NCBI GenBank assembly: GCA_963971535.1
Contig: OZ020585.1
Location: 153,638,103 to 153,702,102, forward strand
Origin: Notolepis coatsorum
Taxonomy: Eukaryota > Chordata > Actinopteri > Aulopiformes > Paralepididae
Length of the DNA stretch: 64,000 nt
Direction of reading: 5' to 3'
The notes under the pieces are model-generated. The model was given only the letters and a program-made list of their open reading frames with translations, did not search any database and was not told where the DNA came from. Positions 50,380-61,707 of the stretch are shown here, piece by piece (within the stretch, counting starts at the first letter, position 1; the number at the start of each line of letters is the position of its first letter). The translations under genes and the position numbers were made by a program.

Positions 50380-52400
50380 AGTTATTCGATAGTTGCCCTT
50401 TATCTGGCACTATTTAAAAGTTTCACTGAGATCGGAATAAAGGAGTTTTTAAACCTATTTAGTCTAGAGAGCGTGGAACTCTAAACCTTCTCCCATAGGG
50501 CAGTAGCTCATACTCGGCATGTAAGACATGGGAGGGGTCCGAGACTATTCTATTGGCTTGCCTTAGAGTAGCCTGTTAAAAAATAGACTGCAGGTGTTGT
50601 GAAGGGCCAGATTAAACCGAATATATATATATTTATTTATATATATATATTTAATTGTATTTGTATATTCTCTAATATTCCCTGATATCCCTTGTATATT
50701 CCTTGTACAATATGCATTGAATATCCATTCTAGCCTACTGAACATCCCATAATAGTCTCCATTCTACTATTGGTCGAGACCTTGGTGCCAGGCTGCCATA
50801 CCCCTCAGACCCAGTTCAAACGTACCGCTCGACATGTACGAACAAGTCCTAGTTCCGCGTAGGAATTTGGCTACCGCACCACTAATGGGACTATTTGTTC
50901 ATAGTGCGTATATATACTGCGCTACTAAAGTAGGACTTTCTTTTCAGTCCAGTTTCTTACCCTCCAATAGAGTCACAGACGTAAAGCCTCCCCGCGATGC
51001 CACGTGTGGGAGTAAGGCCAAGTTAGGCCTACCATCGGTATTGAGACATCGTGTATATTAATATTTGAATAGTCATATTTGGCACTATATCGTCGAGTTG
51101 GACGTAGTCTATTAAGCTAATAATAGTCTGTTAATATATAGTGCTTCGTGCGGTGAGAATACTACCGTAGTCAGTACCCCATCGTTTCGGGCAGAGAACT
51201 GGCTGCTTACCCAGGGTGGTTGACCCTATGTGAAGCTGCACCCGAGGAGCCCCAGAGCCGACGAGCGAGTGGACCTGTATACCGGATTATTCTACCGACG
51301 ACAGCCCGCCTTCCCAGGCACGGATTATGCTTTGGATACTTTGATTATTCTATGGATAAAGACCCCCGACACTACCGTGTGTTGGAACCCCCCCCCCTGG
51401 AGAGGACGCAAGGTGAGGAGACGCTCTGCAAGACGAGGTCTCTCCACATCTCTCCCCCGTGGACCGGAGAGAGCCGGCCCACAAAGAGTCCACCTGCTTT
51501 CATCTGTGGTCCAAGGATCGCCGGCGCATTGAACGGCACTACAGTGGGTTCACCTGGGATACCCTTGGCCGGACGAGGCAGCTGGATTCTACCGCCCCCC
51601 CCCTCCTACTCCTGTCGGCTTACAAGCGACCGGATTAACCCCCTCTAGTGTATCCAGCCTATAATCATTAAAGTATCATTGCTGTTATTCCTTAACTATT
51701 CCAGGTCGTATATTTACCACCTGCGCCTTCAGAGATTGGACATTATCTATTGATATACCGACGAATACTCCTTGCCATAAAAGTGCATACTATTTCAATT
51801 CATAAATGTAATTAAGTGATTAAGTGCTTATTCTACACACCATCGCTGTGTAGGAAATAAAGACCTGTTTCTAATTCGTACATTTGTGTTGGATCCGTTT
51901 CATCTACGTGAGAGTGTTCATGATAATATATTTATGCCGTGTACTGGGTGGCCGAATATTAAGTACAAAGGTAGTGGTAGTAAGTATCATACCTAGTAAT
52001 ACAGTCAGGGAATTGTACCCCTCAGTTACAGCAGGGATGGGTGACCTTTCACCCCTATGATCTTCCATGCAGTCTGCATCAGACGGACCAGTTTGGACTT
52101 TAATTGTACAGACAGGTTACCAAACCAAGCTGTAATACCGTATCTGATGAGACTCTCTAATACAGATTGGTAGAAAAGTAACACATTTTTTTTATCTACA
52201 CCATGAACTCTAAGGCGACGTAGAAAGTGCAGTCGTTGTTGTAGTCTGCTACACAGGCTATCTACATGGGTGTTCCAGGTTAGTGTGTTATCGACAAAAA
52301 TCACAAGATATTTATATGAAGAGACCGGCGAGATGGACTGTGTGTGGATGGGGTCAAACACCATCTCCTCAGTCTTAACTGATTGAAAATGTTATTAACA
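50380..52400 (-). mobile_element. LINE 3' fragment (L2/Rex-like), split by solo LTR
   Basis: The right piece (52400 to 52031) encodes KYLVIFVDNTLTWNTHVDSL, LHFLRRLRVHGV and SLIRYGITAWFGNLSV, the region after reverse transcriptase. The left piece (50594 to 50380) continues with DPSHVLHAEYELLPYGRRF and the end of the ORF. A tail-like CAATCTGTTAATAA box at 52376-52440 lies upstream on the same strand and may be a separate LINE end. The solo LTR inserted between the two pieces. Confidence 0.7.
50595..52030 (+). mobile_element. Solo LTR, BEL/Pao family, 5-bp TSD
   Basis: 1,436 bp starting TGTTGTGAAGGGCCAGATTA and ending GAATTGTACCCCTCAGTTACA, like the LTRs at 56355 and 61708 but diverged and longer. 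Perfect 5-bp target duplication GCAGG (50590-50594, 52031-52035). It is left by recombination between the two LTRs of a former full element. Open frames inside (50834-51061, 51220-51648) are not convincing genes. Confidence 0.85.
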
Positions 52401-52615
52401 GATTGCAGAATGGGTACAATACAGTAAGGCTCAATACACACAATTGTTAAGGGGATGCAGACCAGAGAAAGACTTTCGTCTTGTTTACACCAGGTCCCCC
52501 ATTTTCTATTTATAATGAATTGTAAGTAGGGTGCAACTAGCACTGTGCAATCCATTCTTTGTGGATCTAGCCCTTAATGTTGCTAGTCTTTAGCACTTTG
52601 TGATGGAGCAGTTTG

Positions 52616-53667
52616 TCAGCCATCAGTTGAGTGTTTGCATGTGTCCCTATCACGGACGGTTGGCCTCACTATCCAAAATGGGCAGGTTTTCCATAACTTA
52701 CTATAGGAAATCTTGAGCTGTGGATGTTCATTCTTGAATTTCCGCCAAAGACTGTACGTTTCATTCAGAAAGCGCTTTTGCATTTTCACTTTCTTCTGCG
52801 TCAATGTGTCTCTCTTCCCTGTTGTTGCCCGTGAGTTATCATCACGTTCCAGAAACTCTTTGACTTTTGTCCTGGTAGAGAGAGGCAATGCATTTGCATG
52901 TTTCTTCTGAAGTCCAGTTCCTCTTCTGTATTTCCGCATCATCTTTGCAGAGAATCCAAGTTCCTTTTGAGCCAGATACACCAACTTGTACTTTTTCAGA
53001 ATTCCCCCCCTTAGAATCTTTGAAATTACTTGCTTCTCTTTAGTGTTGGTGTCTCTCAGCTCTGACACTAGAGTATTGTGGAACAATATAGTGACTTCCT
53101 GAGATCACATTTCTTTGACTTCATTTGTTGTTTTGATTTTGATCGTGGCGATTCTTGTGGTTTGAGCTTATTTGACAGTCTTTCATATCGTTTTTTATAT
53201 TTCTCCACATTTCGTTTTGCTCTCTCCAACATCAGGTTGGCTTCACACAGATCTCTGTAGACTTTACTTCTGTTTCTGTTCACCTTTTTTCGTCCTCTTT
53301 GTTGTGGGGTTTCTTGTGGTGTAGGCTGATTGGGACTTTCACATCTGGCAATAGGGACAGGGACAGCATTGTGTTGCTCAGGTTGTTGTGTTGGTGACAC
53401 TGGTGGCCTATTCACTGTTAGGTAGTCATCCATATTTCATATTTGCTTATCGTTTGTTCTTTTGTTTCTTTGATTGATTCGCCATTGATGCCTTTTATAT
53501 CTTTGTGTGCATTTGGGCAGCTGAGATATGCATTGCAGCTTACCCGTCTCTTTTCTCTTTTTATACCGCTCTTTTTCTTTTTGAAAGTATCTTTGATATT
53601 GTTCTGGATCATCTTTAAGTCTGTCTCTGTATGATTTTGACCTTTGGCCTGTTGATTTAGGTGCCAT
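52616..53667 (-). pseudogene. Transposase-like gene of the 48762-54625 element, truncated
   Basis: ATG at 53667 gives MAPKSTGQRSKSYRDRLKDD, PEQYQRYFQKEKERYKKRKE; a GTAAGC donor follows at about 53550. The next segment (53433-53068) is MDDYLTVNRPPVSPTQQPEQ plus a basic coiled-coil-like stretch (LERAKRNVEKYKKRYERLSN). A frameshift near 53090 leads to FHNTLVSELRDTN ... LWKTCPFWIVRPTVRDRDTC, then a premature end at 52616. Proteins of this pattern (MAPK start, basic K/R helices, TCPFW.V.PT.RDRDTC) occur in many fish genomes. I cannot name the family. The catalytic C-terminus is gone. Confidence 0.6.
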
Positions 53668-54812
53668 GGTGAAGACACTAGCATAAACAAATACAAAAAC
53701 CAATAAATAAATAAATAACAATAAATATCAGTTATAAATGAGACACAACATATATTTACATATACATATACATACAAGTAATGTTATCAAAATAAAAAAG
53801 CTATAAACAGATATCTTTGTCATTACCACCACACGTTGTCATTACCACCACACTTCATTGTGTGGCGGTAATGACCGTGATGGTAATGCCATTTTCTTAC
53901 TTTTAAGCTAACAGCTAGCATAACATCAAACTTGCTTATATTCAATTCTCAGCTAGCTAGCAATGTACTCAATGTACCTACAAATATGAAGAAGTTTGAC
54001 TAAGATTCAAAAGCATTATCAAATTATAGTGTGTTTGGTAATGACACACAATAAACATATTCTGTAGTATGAGTAAGTAAATGTGAAAATATCTTACATT
54101 CCTGGTGATCAAAATGTAAGTCTTCCACTCTGACAGCCATGTGCTCCACTGTCACTACAGGTTGTAATGGGTACCAAAGCAAGGGGCGTAGCCAACACTT
54201 CATTGTATTGCAAATAGTTCAACGTGATGGTAATGACACAGATATTAAGGGACAAACCTATTTAGATTTTTAATTTTTTTTCACATATTGTACTTAAGTT
54301 AAATATTTGGCAGAGAATCATTGATTCAAATGTAGTTATAGTAATATATACCTAAAAGTATTGTTTTTTAATAGTTTTTTCTAGAGAAATACAAGACCAA
54401 ACGTTAAAACTCTGGATTGGGACAAGGTGAAAATGGTCAAATTCCAACATTAAACAACAAAAAATAAGATAAAAAATGTATGTTTTAAATTGAATAATTA
54501 AGTCTAGGTAAGTAATTAATTATACTAATCAATGATAGCATAAAGAATCTGGAAATATTTTTTTTTCTTTCAAATATATCCCAGGGACATGAAAATGCCC
54601 AAAATCAAATAATCACCCATATATAGATACACTGAACAATTTTGTTGTTTACACTTGTTTACGTACTTGACTTCTTGACTTTCTATTTTATACTTATTAT
54701 ACTTATTTTATACTATCTTGTTATTATCTAGCACACTCTCAGGAGCAACACAGAAATAAACATTTCATGCAAAGTATTCTGTATGCTGTATGACAACTAA
54801 TAAAGAAACTTG

Positions 54813-55223
54813 AACATTCACTTATATTGATATGGTAAAATAATCTTTTTATTTTATTATATTATAATCTATTATATTCTATTCAGGAAAAGTGGCATTG
54901 GATGAATCATGCAACTGCAAGACACCTGCGACACCTGCCTGAATACGATTGATGACTGACAATAAATTACTGTACCTAAGCTACTGTACGCATATTAAGG
55001 ACTATCTAATTTGCATAAATGGCATGTTGATTAAAAATTCAAGAGAAAAGAGTTTGATGAATAAATCCATGACCTGGGATCATCCTGCTTTTCTTTCTTA
55101 TTTGGTTGATGAGTTATGCATCAATAACGACCACAGTTTCTGCTATAAATATGAGTTTCAAGCAACATTTTCACAACTGATCTAAAATCAGCATATGATT
55201 TTAAATTCCTCATGTATGCAAAC
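54813..55223. other. No gene seen
   Basis: AT-rich interior of the large TTAA element between the LINE end and the first MITE. A short frame (54949-55185) has no recognisable domain. Confidence 0.4.
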
Positions 55224-55597
55224 TAGGGATGCTCGATATTGGCTTTTTTACCGATACCGATATACCGATATTGTCCAACTCTTAATTTCCGATACCGATA
55301 TCAACCGATATCAACCGATATATGCAGGGTTTTCCCCCCCCAAAAAATTTAATAATTTCAGGTAATTAACATTACATATCTCTTGTTGTGGAATTAACAC
55401 AACATTATGCATACTTTTGACAATAAATAAAATCAGAATCTGTTCTTACTTGCTTGCCTGGGTAAATAAAGGTTATAGAAAAAAAAAAATATATATATAT
55501 TTTTTTTTGAAAACCGATACCGATATTTTCCGATATCACATTTTAATGCCGATATCGGCCGATAATATCGGTAGGCCGATAATATCGGACATCCCTA
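55224..55597. mobile_element. hAT-type MITE, copy 1, perfect 8-bp TSD
   Basis: 374 bp with termini TAGGGATGCTCGATATTGGC and, inverted, TAGGGATGTCCGATATTATC. Target duplication ATGCAAAC (55216-55223, 55598-55605). The interior is full of CCGATACCGATA / ATATCGG words, so it can fold on itself. No ORF. Confidence 0.9.
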
Positions 55598-55605
55598 ATG
55601 CAAAC

Positions 55606-56349
55606 ATATAAAAACACATTTCATTCATGTTTCTACCTTGTTTAGTCAAAAAGATATGCACTTAAATAGATTGCAGCCTGGTGCTGGCGGCCATGTTGGA
55701 TTTCTCAATTTTGAGGCCTTATTTGAAATTTTTTTGCTTTTTGAGCACTTTGCCCTCGTCTGTGTTTTCGCCGATCAACCAATACATTGTTGGAATTTGC
55801 CATCTTTTGATCGTCACCACACTCAACCTATTGCGTGCATCCAGTCTCGAGTTACAAGACGAAACATCCGGCGAGCGTCATTTGACCAGCTATTCGTCCT
55901 GTTTGCCCCTGTCCTGAAAATTATTGACCGCCTTTGTAGCCAAGGAGCGTCTGCTCCGAAAGTGCACTGAGAGTGGGGGAAGGTGACACAAGAAGACAAA
56001 GAAGTCCATTGTTTTGACGAATGCCTCTGAATGAATGGGAGCAGCGGCCATTTTGGATAATAAAGCAGAATTTTACCGGTACACACATTACAAAAACCTT
56101 TGTAAAACATATTGTCTGTGGCATTTTTATAAACTTTGGATCTGTACTACATAAGACTTCAGGCTATGGAGCCGTTATGTTTTCCAGCTCCTACCTCTCA
56201 GCTGGAACTTAAAAAACAGGCATCTGGCAACCAGTAAAAATAAATGTGAGTACACAAAACTTTTACGTCAGTGTGTTCAAACCTCTGTTACTCATATTTC
56301 ATTAGCACTCAAAGTGTTGTTTCTTTATTGTGTAAGAAACTTCAGAATG
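55606..56349. other. Interior of the large TTAA element
   Basis: Includes the inverted relative of 45240-45320 at 55673-55740 (CTGGCGGCCATGTTGGATTT). Open frames at 55638-55970 and on the minus strand at 55823-56110 overlap and neither shows a domain. Confidence 0.4.
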
Positions 56350-56354
56350 TTACC

Positions 56355-57571
56355 TGTTACAAAGGGTCAGATTAAACCGAATATATTTATTTATTGCCTG
56401 AGATCCCATGTATAATATTTGTATATCGTTTGATATCCCTTGTATATTCTTTGTACATATACACGGAATATCCCTTTACCTGGTACAGGACAGACCATAA
56501 TATTCGTTCTCCTATTGGAAGCGATCCCCTAGGCGCCACGGCCATACCCCCAATGCCGAGTTCAAAGCCACCGCCAAGGCTTGTCTCAACATGCCCAGTT
56601 TTGCGCAGGAATACGAGACAGAAATGAGGTTGGCACTAGATTATTCACCGTACGTATAAATACGTCGCAGGTGGATACAGCAGTAGTCTTGTCTTATCCT
56701 AAAACGTTCGTTCAACGTATCGTTCGTTCCTTACTAGTAAAGCCTTCATCACGAGTCAACAACCAAGTGAAGTGAGCAACCTTGCGTCTAAATAGAGCAC
56801 TTATAACCGCGTGCGAATAGGATAGTAAAAGTGTCAGAGCTTAGTGAAATAACGTCAAGTTCGACCTAGTTAAATGTGAAGTACCGTGCACAGGAGAATC
56901 TACACCGGTGAATGCAGAGCCTTTTCCGGCTGGATTATATTGATTTTGGTACTGTGGCTGCTGGACCAAGAGAACCGTCTACCCGCTGCTGTGTGGGATT
57001 TACCCGTGAGGAGCATCACTCAAGCCCGTCTCTAGGAGAGGCTGGCTGGCTTTCACCTATGCTGTCGCGCATACTTGGATTATAGCTGCTGCTTTCGTCT
57101 GCCGATCAAGGGAGTAATGTACCGCCTCCCGTAGCTGGAGCTTATTGATTCCCCGTTGATCCAGACTTTTGCATTCGAACATTCCTCCCCCCTGCTGGCT
57201 TACAACCGGAGGGAACCCCCTTAGTATCTCCAGCTGACCTACTAGTGTACTATATATAATTCTTATGCTACGGGTGGTATTAATTATCCCCTGCGTAATA
57301 TGCTCATGGACTTACGCTCTTGACCTATTCATGCACATTCTTCGCCTTACAAGCGCAACTCTCAATCTTGATAAGTAATGTAAGATAATCTTCGTGCTCT
57401 TCTAATAAATATTCTTCTAAACAGTATTTCTTGTGAAGCCGTGTTATTGTGGGGGTGTTCATCACATATACCTGTGTACTGTATGGCCAGTAGTAATGTA
57501 CATAACGCAGTAGTGGTTTAATGATACCATACTTATTCAATACAGTCAGGGAATTGTAACCCTCAGTTACA
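56355..57571 (+). repeat. 5' LTR of the BEL/Pao element
   Basis: TGTTACAAAGGGTCAGATTA to CCTCAGTTACA, with TG...CA ends. Drives transcription in an intact element. Contains AAATA and TATATA-like motifs in the first 120 bp; an exact promoter cannot be fixed by eye. Confidence 0.9.
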
Positions 57572-57573
57572 AT

Positions 57574-57591
57574 TGGTCCTTCGAGCCGGAT
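57574..57591 (+). other. Primer binding site
   Basis: TGGTCCTTCGAGCCGGAT begins 2 nt after the 5' LTR. It starts with TGG, the complement of a tRNA CCA end, and its complement looks like a tRNA acceptor/T-arm sequence. I cannot say with certainty which tRNA it matches. Confidence 0.7.
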
Positions 57592-57629
57592 GGTAATTAG
57601 CGTAATATTAATATAATATTAATATTGAC

Positions 57630-60031
57630 ATGGCCAGCGGTGAACACTCCACAAACGGCTCTCCTAAGCTAGAACGCCCGACGCGCAGACGGCAGCCACC
57701 TTCTTACCTAGAGGACAACGCCGCCAGTCTACTACCTAGCTTTATACAGACGTTAAAGGCGGATAAAATAAGTAAAGCGGATAGCCAAAGTATGTCAAAC
57801 CCTACCGACCAGGCGACCCTGCCAGTAGAGACCCTAGTGGGTTCTAACGTAACTGACCAAGCTCACGGGGGGGACCAGGAGGGACATGACATGACTTTAC
57901 CCCCCGACAACGCCAACGGGACAGTCCCCGGAGAGCTCCAGGATAAAGAAAGCGCCCCAGGGACGGAACCCGACCCACTACCAGAAGAGACGCACACCCA
58001 GGAGATGGACCTCCTTGGAGCGCGACAGGAGAACGGATCTCCAACGAGCACTGCCAGAAGCCGATCACCTCCGCCGGTGTCTTCCCCCAGCGAAGCGGAC
58101 AAGATGCTGGCACAGGCATTCATCGCCACCCTGGCAGCCTCCAACGAACGCGATCGACTTCAAGCGCAACAGACGAGCGAGCGCGAACAAGCTGCAGACC
58201 AACGAGAGCGCCTTCACGCGCAACTCCAAGCGCAAGCCCTCAGTGAACGCGAACATTCTGCAACCGAGCGAGAGCGCTTCCAGGCGCAACAAAGGAGTGA
58301 AGACGACCGCATAAGACTGGAGACCGGACGCCTTCAGACGGAAGAGAACATTGAAAGAAGCTGCGCCGATGCACAGTGCGCCGCCGCCAATGCACAGCGC
58401 GCCGCCGCCCATGCCAGCGCCAATGCACAGCGCGACGCCGCCAATGCACAGCGCGACGCCGCCCATGCCAGCGCCAATGCACAGCGCGACGCCGCCAATG
58501 CCCAGCGCGAAGCGCAAGGCAGAGCGCGACCGGCTGCAGGTGCAGATGATGGACAAATTGATTGCCATGGCGACACCCCCTCTCTCCGCACGGAGCTCCC
58601 GGAGATCATCACGACAAGGGTCTAGGACACATTCCCCTACCCGACCAAGCGACCCGGGACCCCGCCAACAGGAGGATCCTGTCCACGTCTCCGAACCCCC
58701 TCCCCGGCCGGTCCATACGAGACCCAGCAACTGGGAAGAACCGGCCTACGTCGCCGAGAGACTGAACAGAAGACTCCAGGACCTAGCAGAGGAAGAGGAA
58801 GAGGAAGAGGAGGAATGTCAAGCCGACCAGCAGCAACGTACTCTGGACCAGGAGGCCCAGTACAGCCCCGACCAGCAGCAACGTACTCTGGACCAGGAGG
58901 CCCAGTACAGCCCAGACGTCAGCCCCGAGTCACTGCGCTACAAACCCCCGACTCAACTCACGGGTGAGTTTGACGCACCGTCAGCACCGAGGAACAGCAC
59001 CTGGGTACCCGACCCCTGGTACCCACCAAGTACCAGCCCACGACGACACGTACGGGGAGACTCGCCCAGGAGGCCTCTCCCCCAACGCTCACCGATGTGC
59101 CAGCCATCCATGGCATCGTACCTCGGCACACCGACGTTCCCGGACTTCACACACGAGAACAGAGCACAGTACACAGAGCTACGAATGTGCTTAGAGACAA
59201 TGATGTCCGATGTCCCCGATGAGACGTAATGTACTGTATAATATAGCGCTGGCATATTCCAACTCAAGTACCCCATACACCGCGGCTCTAGTAGCCCTCG
59301 ACCAACGTTATGGACGCATATGGGACTACGTGATACAAGAGATAAGAGACATCGACCGTCTCCCCCCAGCCAGAGACAACAGAGCATTGGATGACCTCTC
59401 TATCAAGGTACAGTCCCTGGTAGGGATGCTGGGGTCCCAAAAGGAGAAAGGAATATACGAACTGTATGCTAACTCTAATGTAGAAAGGATATTAGAGAAG
59501 CTCCCTCCTGCCCGACAAGAGCGTTTTCGGCGGCAGAGAGACCACCGCGACCCCAACGGCCCAGAGGCATCCCTCCTAGACTTATCTGACTTCCTCGCGA
59601 GAGAAGTCAGCAGCCTACGACTGGACACGTTCGTGTGGAGTGGACCAAGCCCAAGACCAGGACCTCGGGGATCAAATGATAACCGCCGGTCGGTGACCGT
59701 TATGCACCAAGCCGAATCAGTACCGCAGCACAAGAACCACAACACCCCCTCGACGAAAGAGGAGTGGAAGATTGAATGCCAGTACTGTGAAGGGGAACAG
59801 CGGCTGTATCAATGCGACACTTTCGGGAAGCTGACCACGGACGAGGTGAGTCAGTGGATCAAAGACCACCGCCGCTGCTTCCGCTGCGCGCGCAGCCATA
59901 TGGCAGCTGAGTGCCGCTTGAAGAAGAAGTGCAGCAGGTGCGGCGGCGCCCACTTGGTGGTCCTGCATGACATCAACAGGCGTCCGCCAGGACAACAAAG
60001 TGGGCCCGTCACGGTAATGTACCAGGCCTAG
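57630..60031 (+). pseudogene. BEL/Pao gag region, frameshifted
   Basis: ATG at 57630 starts MASGEHSTNGSPKLERPTRR. A long polar region follows, including charged repeats (RERLHAQLQAQ) and an Ala/Asn/Gln repeat block (NAQRDAANAQR). Within those repeats (58380-58530) the frame slips to a second one (QMMDKLIAMATPPLSARSSR, a Glu run, duplicated DQQQRTLDQEAQYSP, TFPDFTHENRAQYTEL). It slips again near 59215 (YNIALAYSNSSTPYTAALVA, LEKLPPARQERF, LLDLSDFLAREVSSL). The end holds zinc knuckles of Pao type (CQYCEGEQRLYQC and CFRCARSHMAAEC, CSRCGGAHLVVLH). A TAG at 60029-60031 closes it. It encodes the capsid-type protein. Confidence 0.75.
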
Positions 60032-61290
60032 GCGGTGGCACCAGTACCAAAGATCCACCAGACCGCCCCCTGGTGTCCCGACTGCTACAGCAGACACTGG
60101 GAGTCACGGTGCTACTCGGACGACCGCGAGTCGGCACCACTCCAGAAGATCCAAGGCAACCGACCAACAGGAGTGCTCCACATTGACCAGCATAGCGGGA
60201 CCCCCCGAGTGCTCATCAAAGTGGTCAGAGTGCTCCTGAGCTACAAGGACAAGGTCCTGGACACTTACGCCGTCCTGGACGATGGGTCTGAAAAGACTCT
60301 CCTCCTCGCTTCCGCCGCAGCCCAGTTGGGCCTGCGGGGTGCCAAAGGTACCATGACAATACGCACCATCAGAAGAGACCAGAAGACCATAAAGGGTGAA
60401 AAGGTCTCCTTCAAGATAGCAGCGGTGGACCAGCCCGAGAAGCAGTATAGTATTACCAACGTCTTCACCAGCCACGACATAGGCCTATCACAGTACACCT
60501 ACCCCATCCCACAGCTGATGGCGAAGTATGTGCACCTACGTCAAATACCTATACCGCTTATCGACGGCGCCACACCGACCCTGCTCATCGGCTCCGACCA
60601 CACGGACCTCATTCTCCCAATTGAGGCGGCCCACATCGGACCCAAAGGATGCCCAGTCGCGGTTCAGACCCGACTGGGGTGGACGCTCCAGGGCCCCCTC
60701 TACGGACTTGACAGTCAACCCACGTCTACACGCTGCCTACACACAAAGGTGAGCGACACCGGCCACTCTCCCGTACAGCCCGTTGAGAGGCTATTGACAT
60801 TAAGCGAGAGGCCTGTGAGAGAACCGTGGGCACAAGAGGGAGTTCGGAACTCCACCCCCCTCAGCTGCGCTCCAGACGTAGCTGACCTCGAACCCAGCAC
60901 CCCAAGCGACTCCTTGATGGGGCGGCCGGAACCGGCCCCTCCTCAGATGGGGTACAGAGCAAACAAGAGAAACAGACGGAGGAGGTGGAGGTGCAGCCAA
61001 GCACCGATCAAAGCAGTCTCAGGCCCGCTTCCTCCTAATCCCCCTACCATCCCTTCCAGCCCGTCAGAAGCGGGTCAAGGACGGGGACAACTTAAAAGTG
61101 GACACAGTCGTCGTGATCATAGACCAGTCACTACCCCGAGCTGCGTGGCCGGCCGGCCGCGTAAGCAAAGTGATCACTGGTGCCGACGGAAAGGTCAGAG
61201 CGGCAGAAGTGCTCGTCCAGGGGCGGACATACACCCGACCCGTGGCGAGGCTGATAGAGTTGCCAAGGCTCCCCGACTCTCCTAATGACG
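60032..61290 (+). pseudogene. BEL/Pao pol remnant: protease and integrase tail
   Basis: Continues in the frame of gag after the TAG with another Cys/His stretch (CPDCYSRHWESRC). It then enters the aspartic protease: RVLIKVVRVLLSYKDKVLDT, YAVLDDGSEKTLLL with the catalytic Asp in LDDGS, and IGSDHTDLILPIEAAH, TRLGWTLQGPLYG. After about 60850 the sequence jumps. From 61098 another frame reads VVIIDQSLPRAAWPAGRVSK, GRTYTRPVARLIELP, the C-terminal domain that ends Pao integrase. Reverse transcriptase, RNase H and integrase catalysis are absent, so it is non-autonomous. Confidence 0.75.
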
Positions 61291-61305
61291 ACCATGACCC
61301 ACTGA

Positions 61306-61596
61306 TAGGGATGCTCGATATTGGCTTTTTTACCGATACCGATATTCCGATATTGTCCAACTCTTAATTTCCGATACCGATATCAACCGATATCAACCGA
61401 TACCGATATATGCAGGGTTTCCCACCCCAAAAAACGGAATAATTTCAGGTAACTAATAATTTCACTGGATATATATATAACAAATATTGTTATTGTTTTT
61501 TCTTTTTTTAAACCGATACCGATATTTTCCGATATCACATTTTACTGCCGATATCGGCCGATAATATCGGTCGGCCGATAATATCGGACATCCCTA
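61306..61596. mobile_element. hAT-type MITE, copy 2, perfect 8-bp TSD
   Basis: 291 bp, same termini as the copy at 55224 (TAGGGATGCTCGATATTGGC). Target duplication CCCACTGA (61298-61305, 61597-61604). It landed in the BEL/Pao integrase tail, so it is younger than the BEL insertion, which is itself recent. Confidence 0.9.
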
Positions 61597-61707
61597 CCCA
61601 CTGACTTTGTGAATTGCCCTACTCCTCACAATGGACATTGAGTAGTGGACAAGACGGTTAATCTGTCTCTGCTTATCTAATTAGGTGCGGACTAATTAGG
61701 AGGCGGC

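Larger units (their letters stand above)
48762..54625 (-). mobile_element. Cut-and-paste DNA transposon with subterminal repeats
   Basis: Inverted termini: TATATGGGCGTTTATTTGAT, then TTTGGGCA (48762-48789), and, inverted at 54596-54625, TATATATGGGTGATTATTTG, then ATTTTGGGCA. Both arms contain repeated GTAATGAC words (left 48955-49347, right 53819-54240). It carries remains of a transposase-like gene on the minus strand. It sits inside the 3' UTR of the Rex1-like LINE and was later invaded by another LINE. The superfamily is not identified. Positions 48880-50380 hold non-coding sequence and repeat fragments (for example GGGGTTGGTTGTCACC near 49880). Confidence 0.65.
46402..54812 (+). mobile_element. 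Rex1-like LINE, 5'-truncated, split in its 3' UTR
   Basis: Begins at about 46402 in the endonuclease (matching 7590 of the first LINE), runs to about 48761, and resumes after a DNA transposon at 54626. The resumed part (ATACTATCTTG, TCTAGCACA.TCTC, TATGACAACTA.TAAAGAA, CTTGAAC) equals the 3' end at 10110-10215. It is the closest relative of the LINE at 6708 by eye. Confidence 0.75.

Noticed and set aside
51220-51648. 142-codon open frame inside the solo LTR
   Set aside because: LTRs do not normally encode protein and the frame is not kept in the other two LTRs.
48762-54625. Target-site duplication for this transposon
   Set aside because: Flanks (CATACTG and GATACACTG) are suggestive but not identical, so no duplication is claimed.
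58065-58730. Gly/Ala/Cys-rich minus-strand frames over gag
   Set aside because: Shadows of the repeat block in the plus-strand gag.
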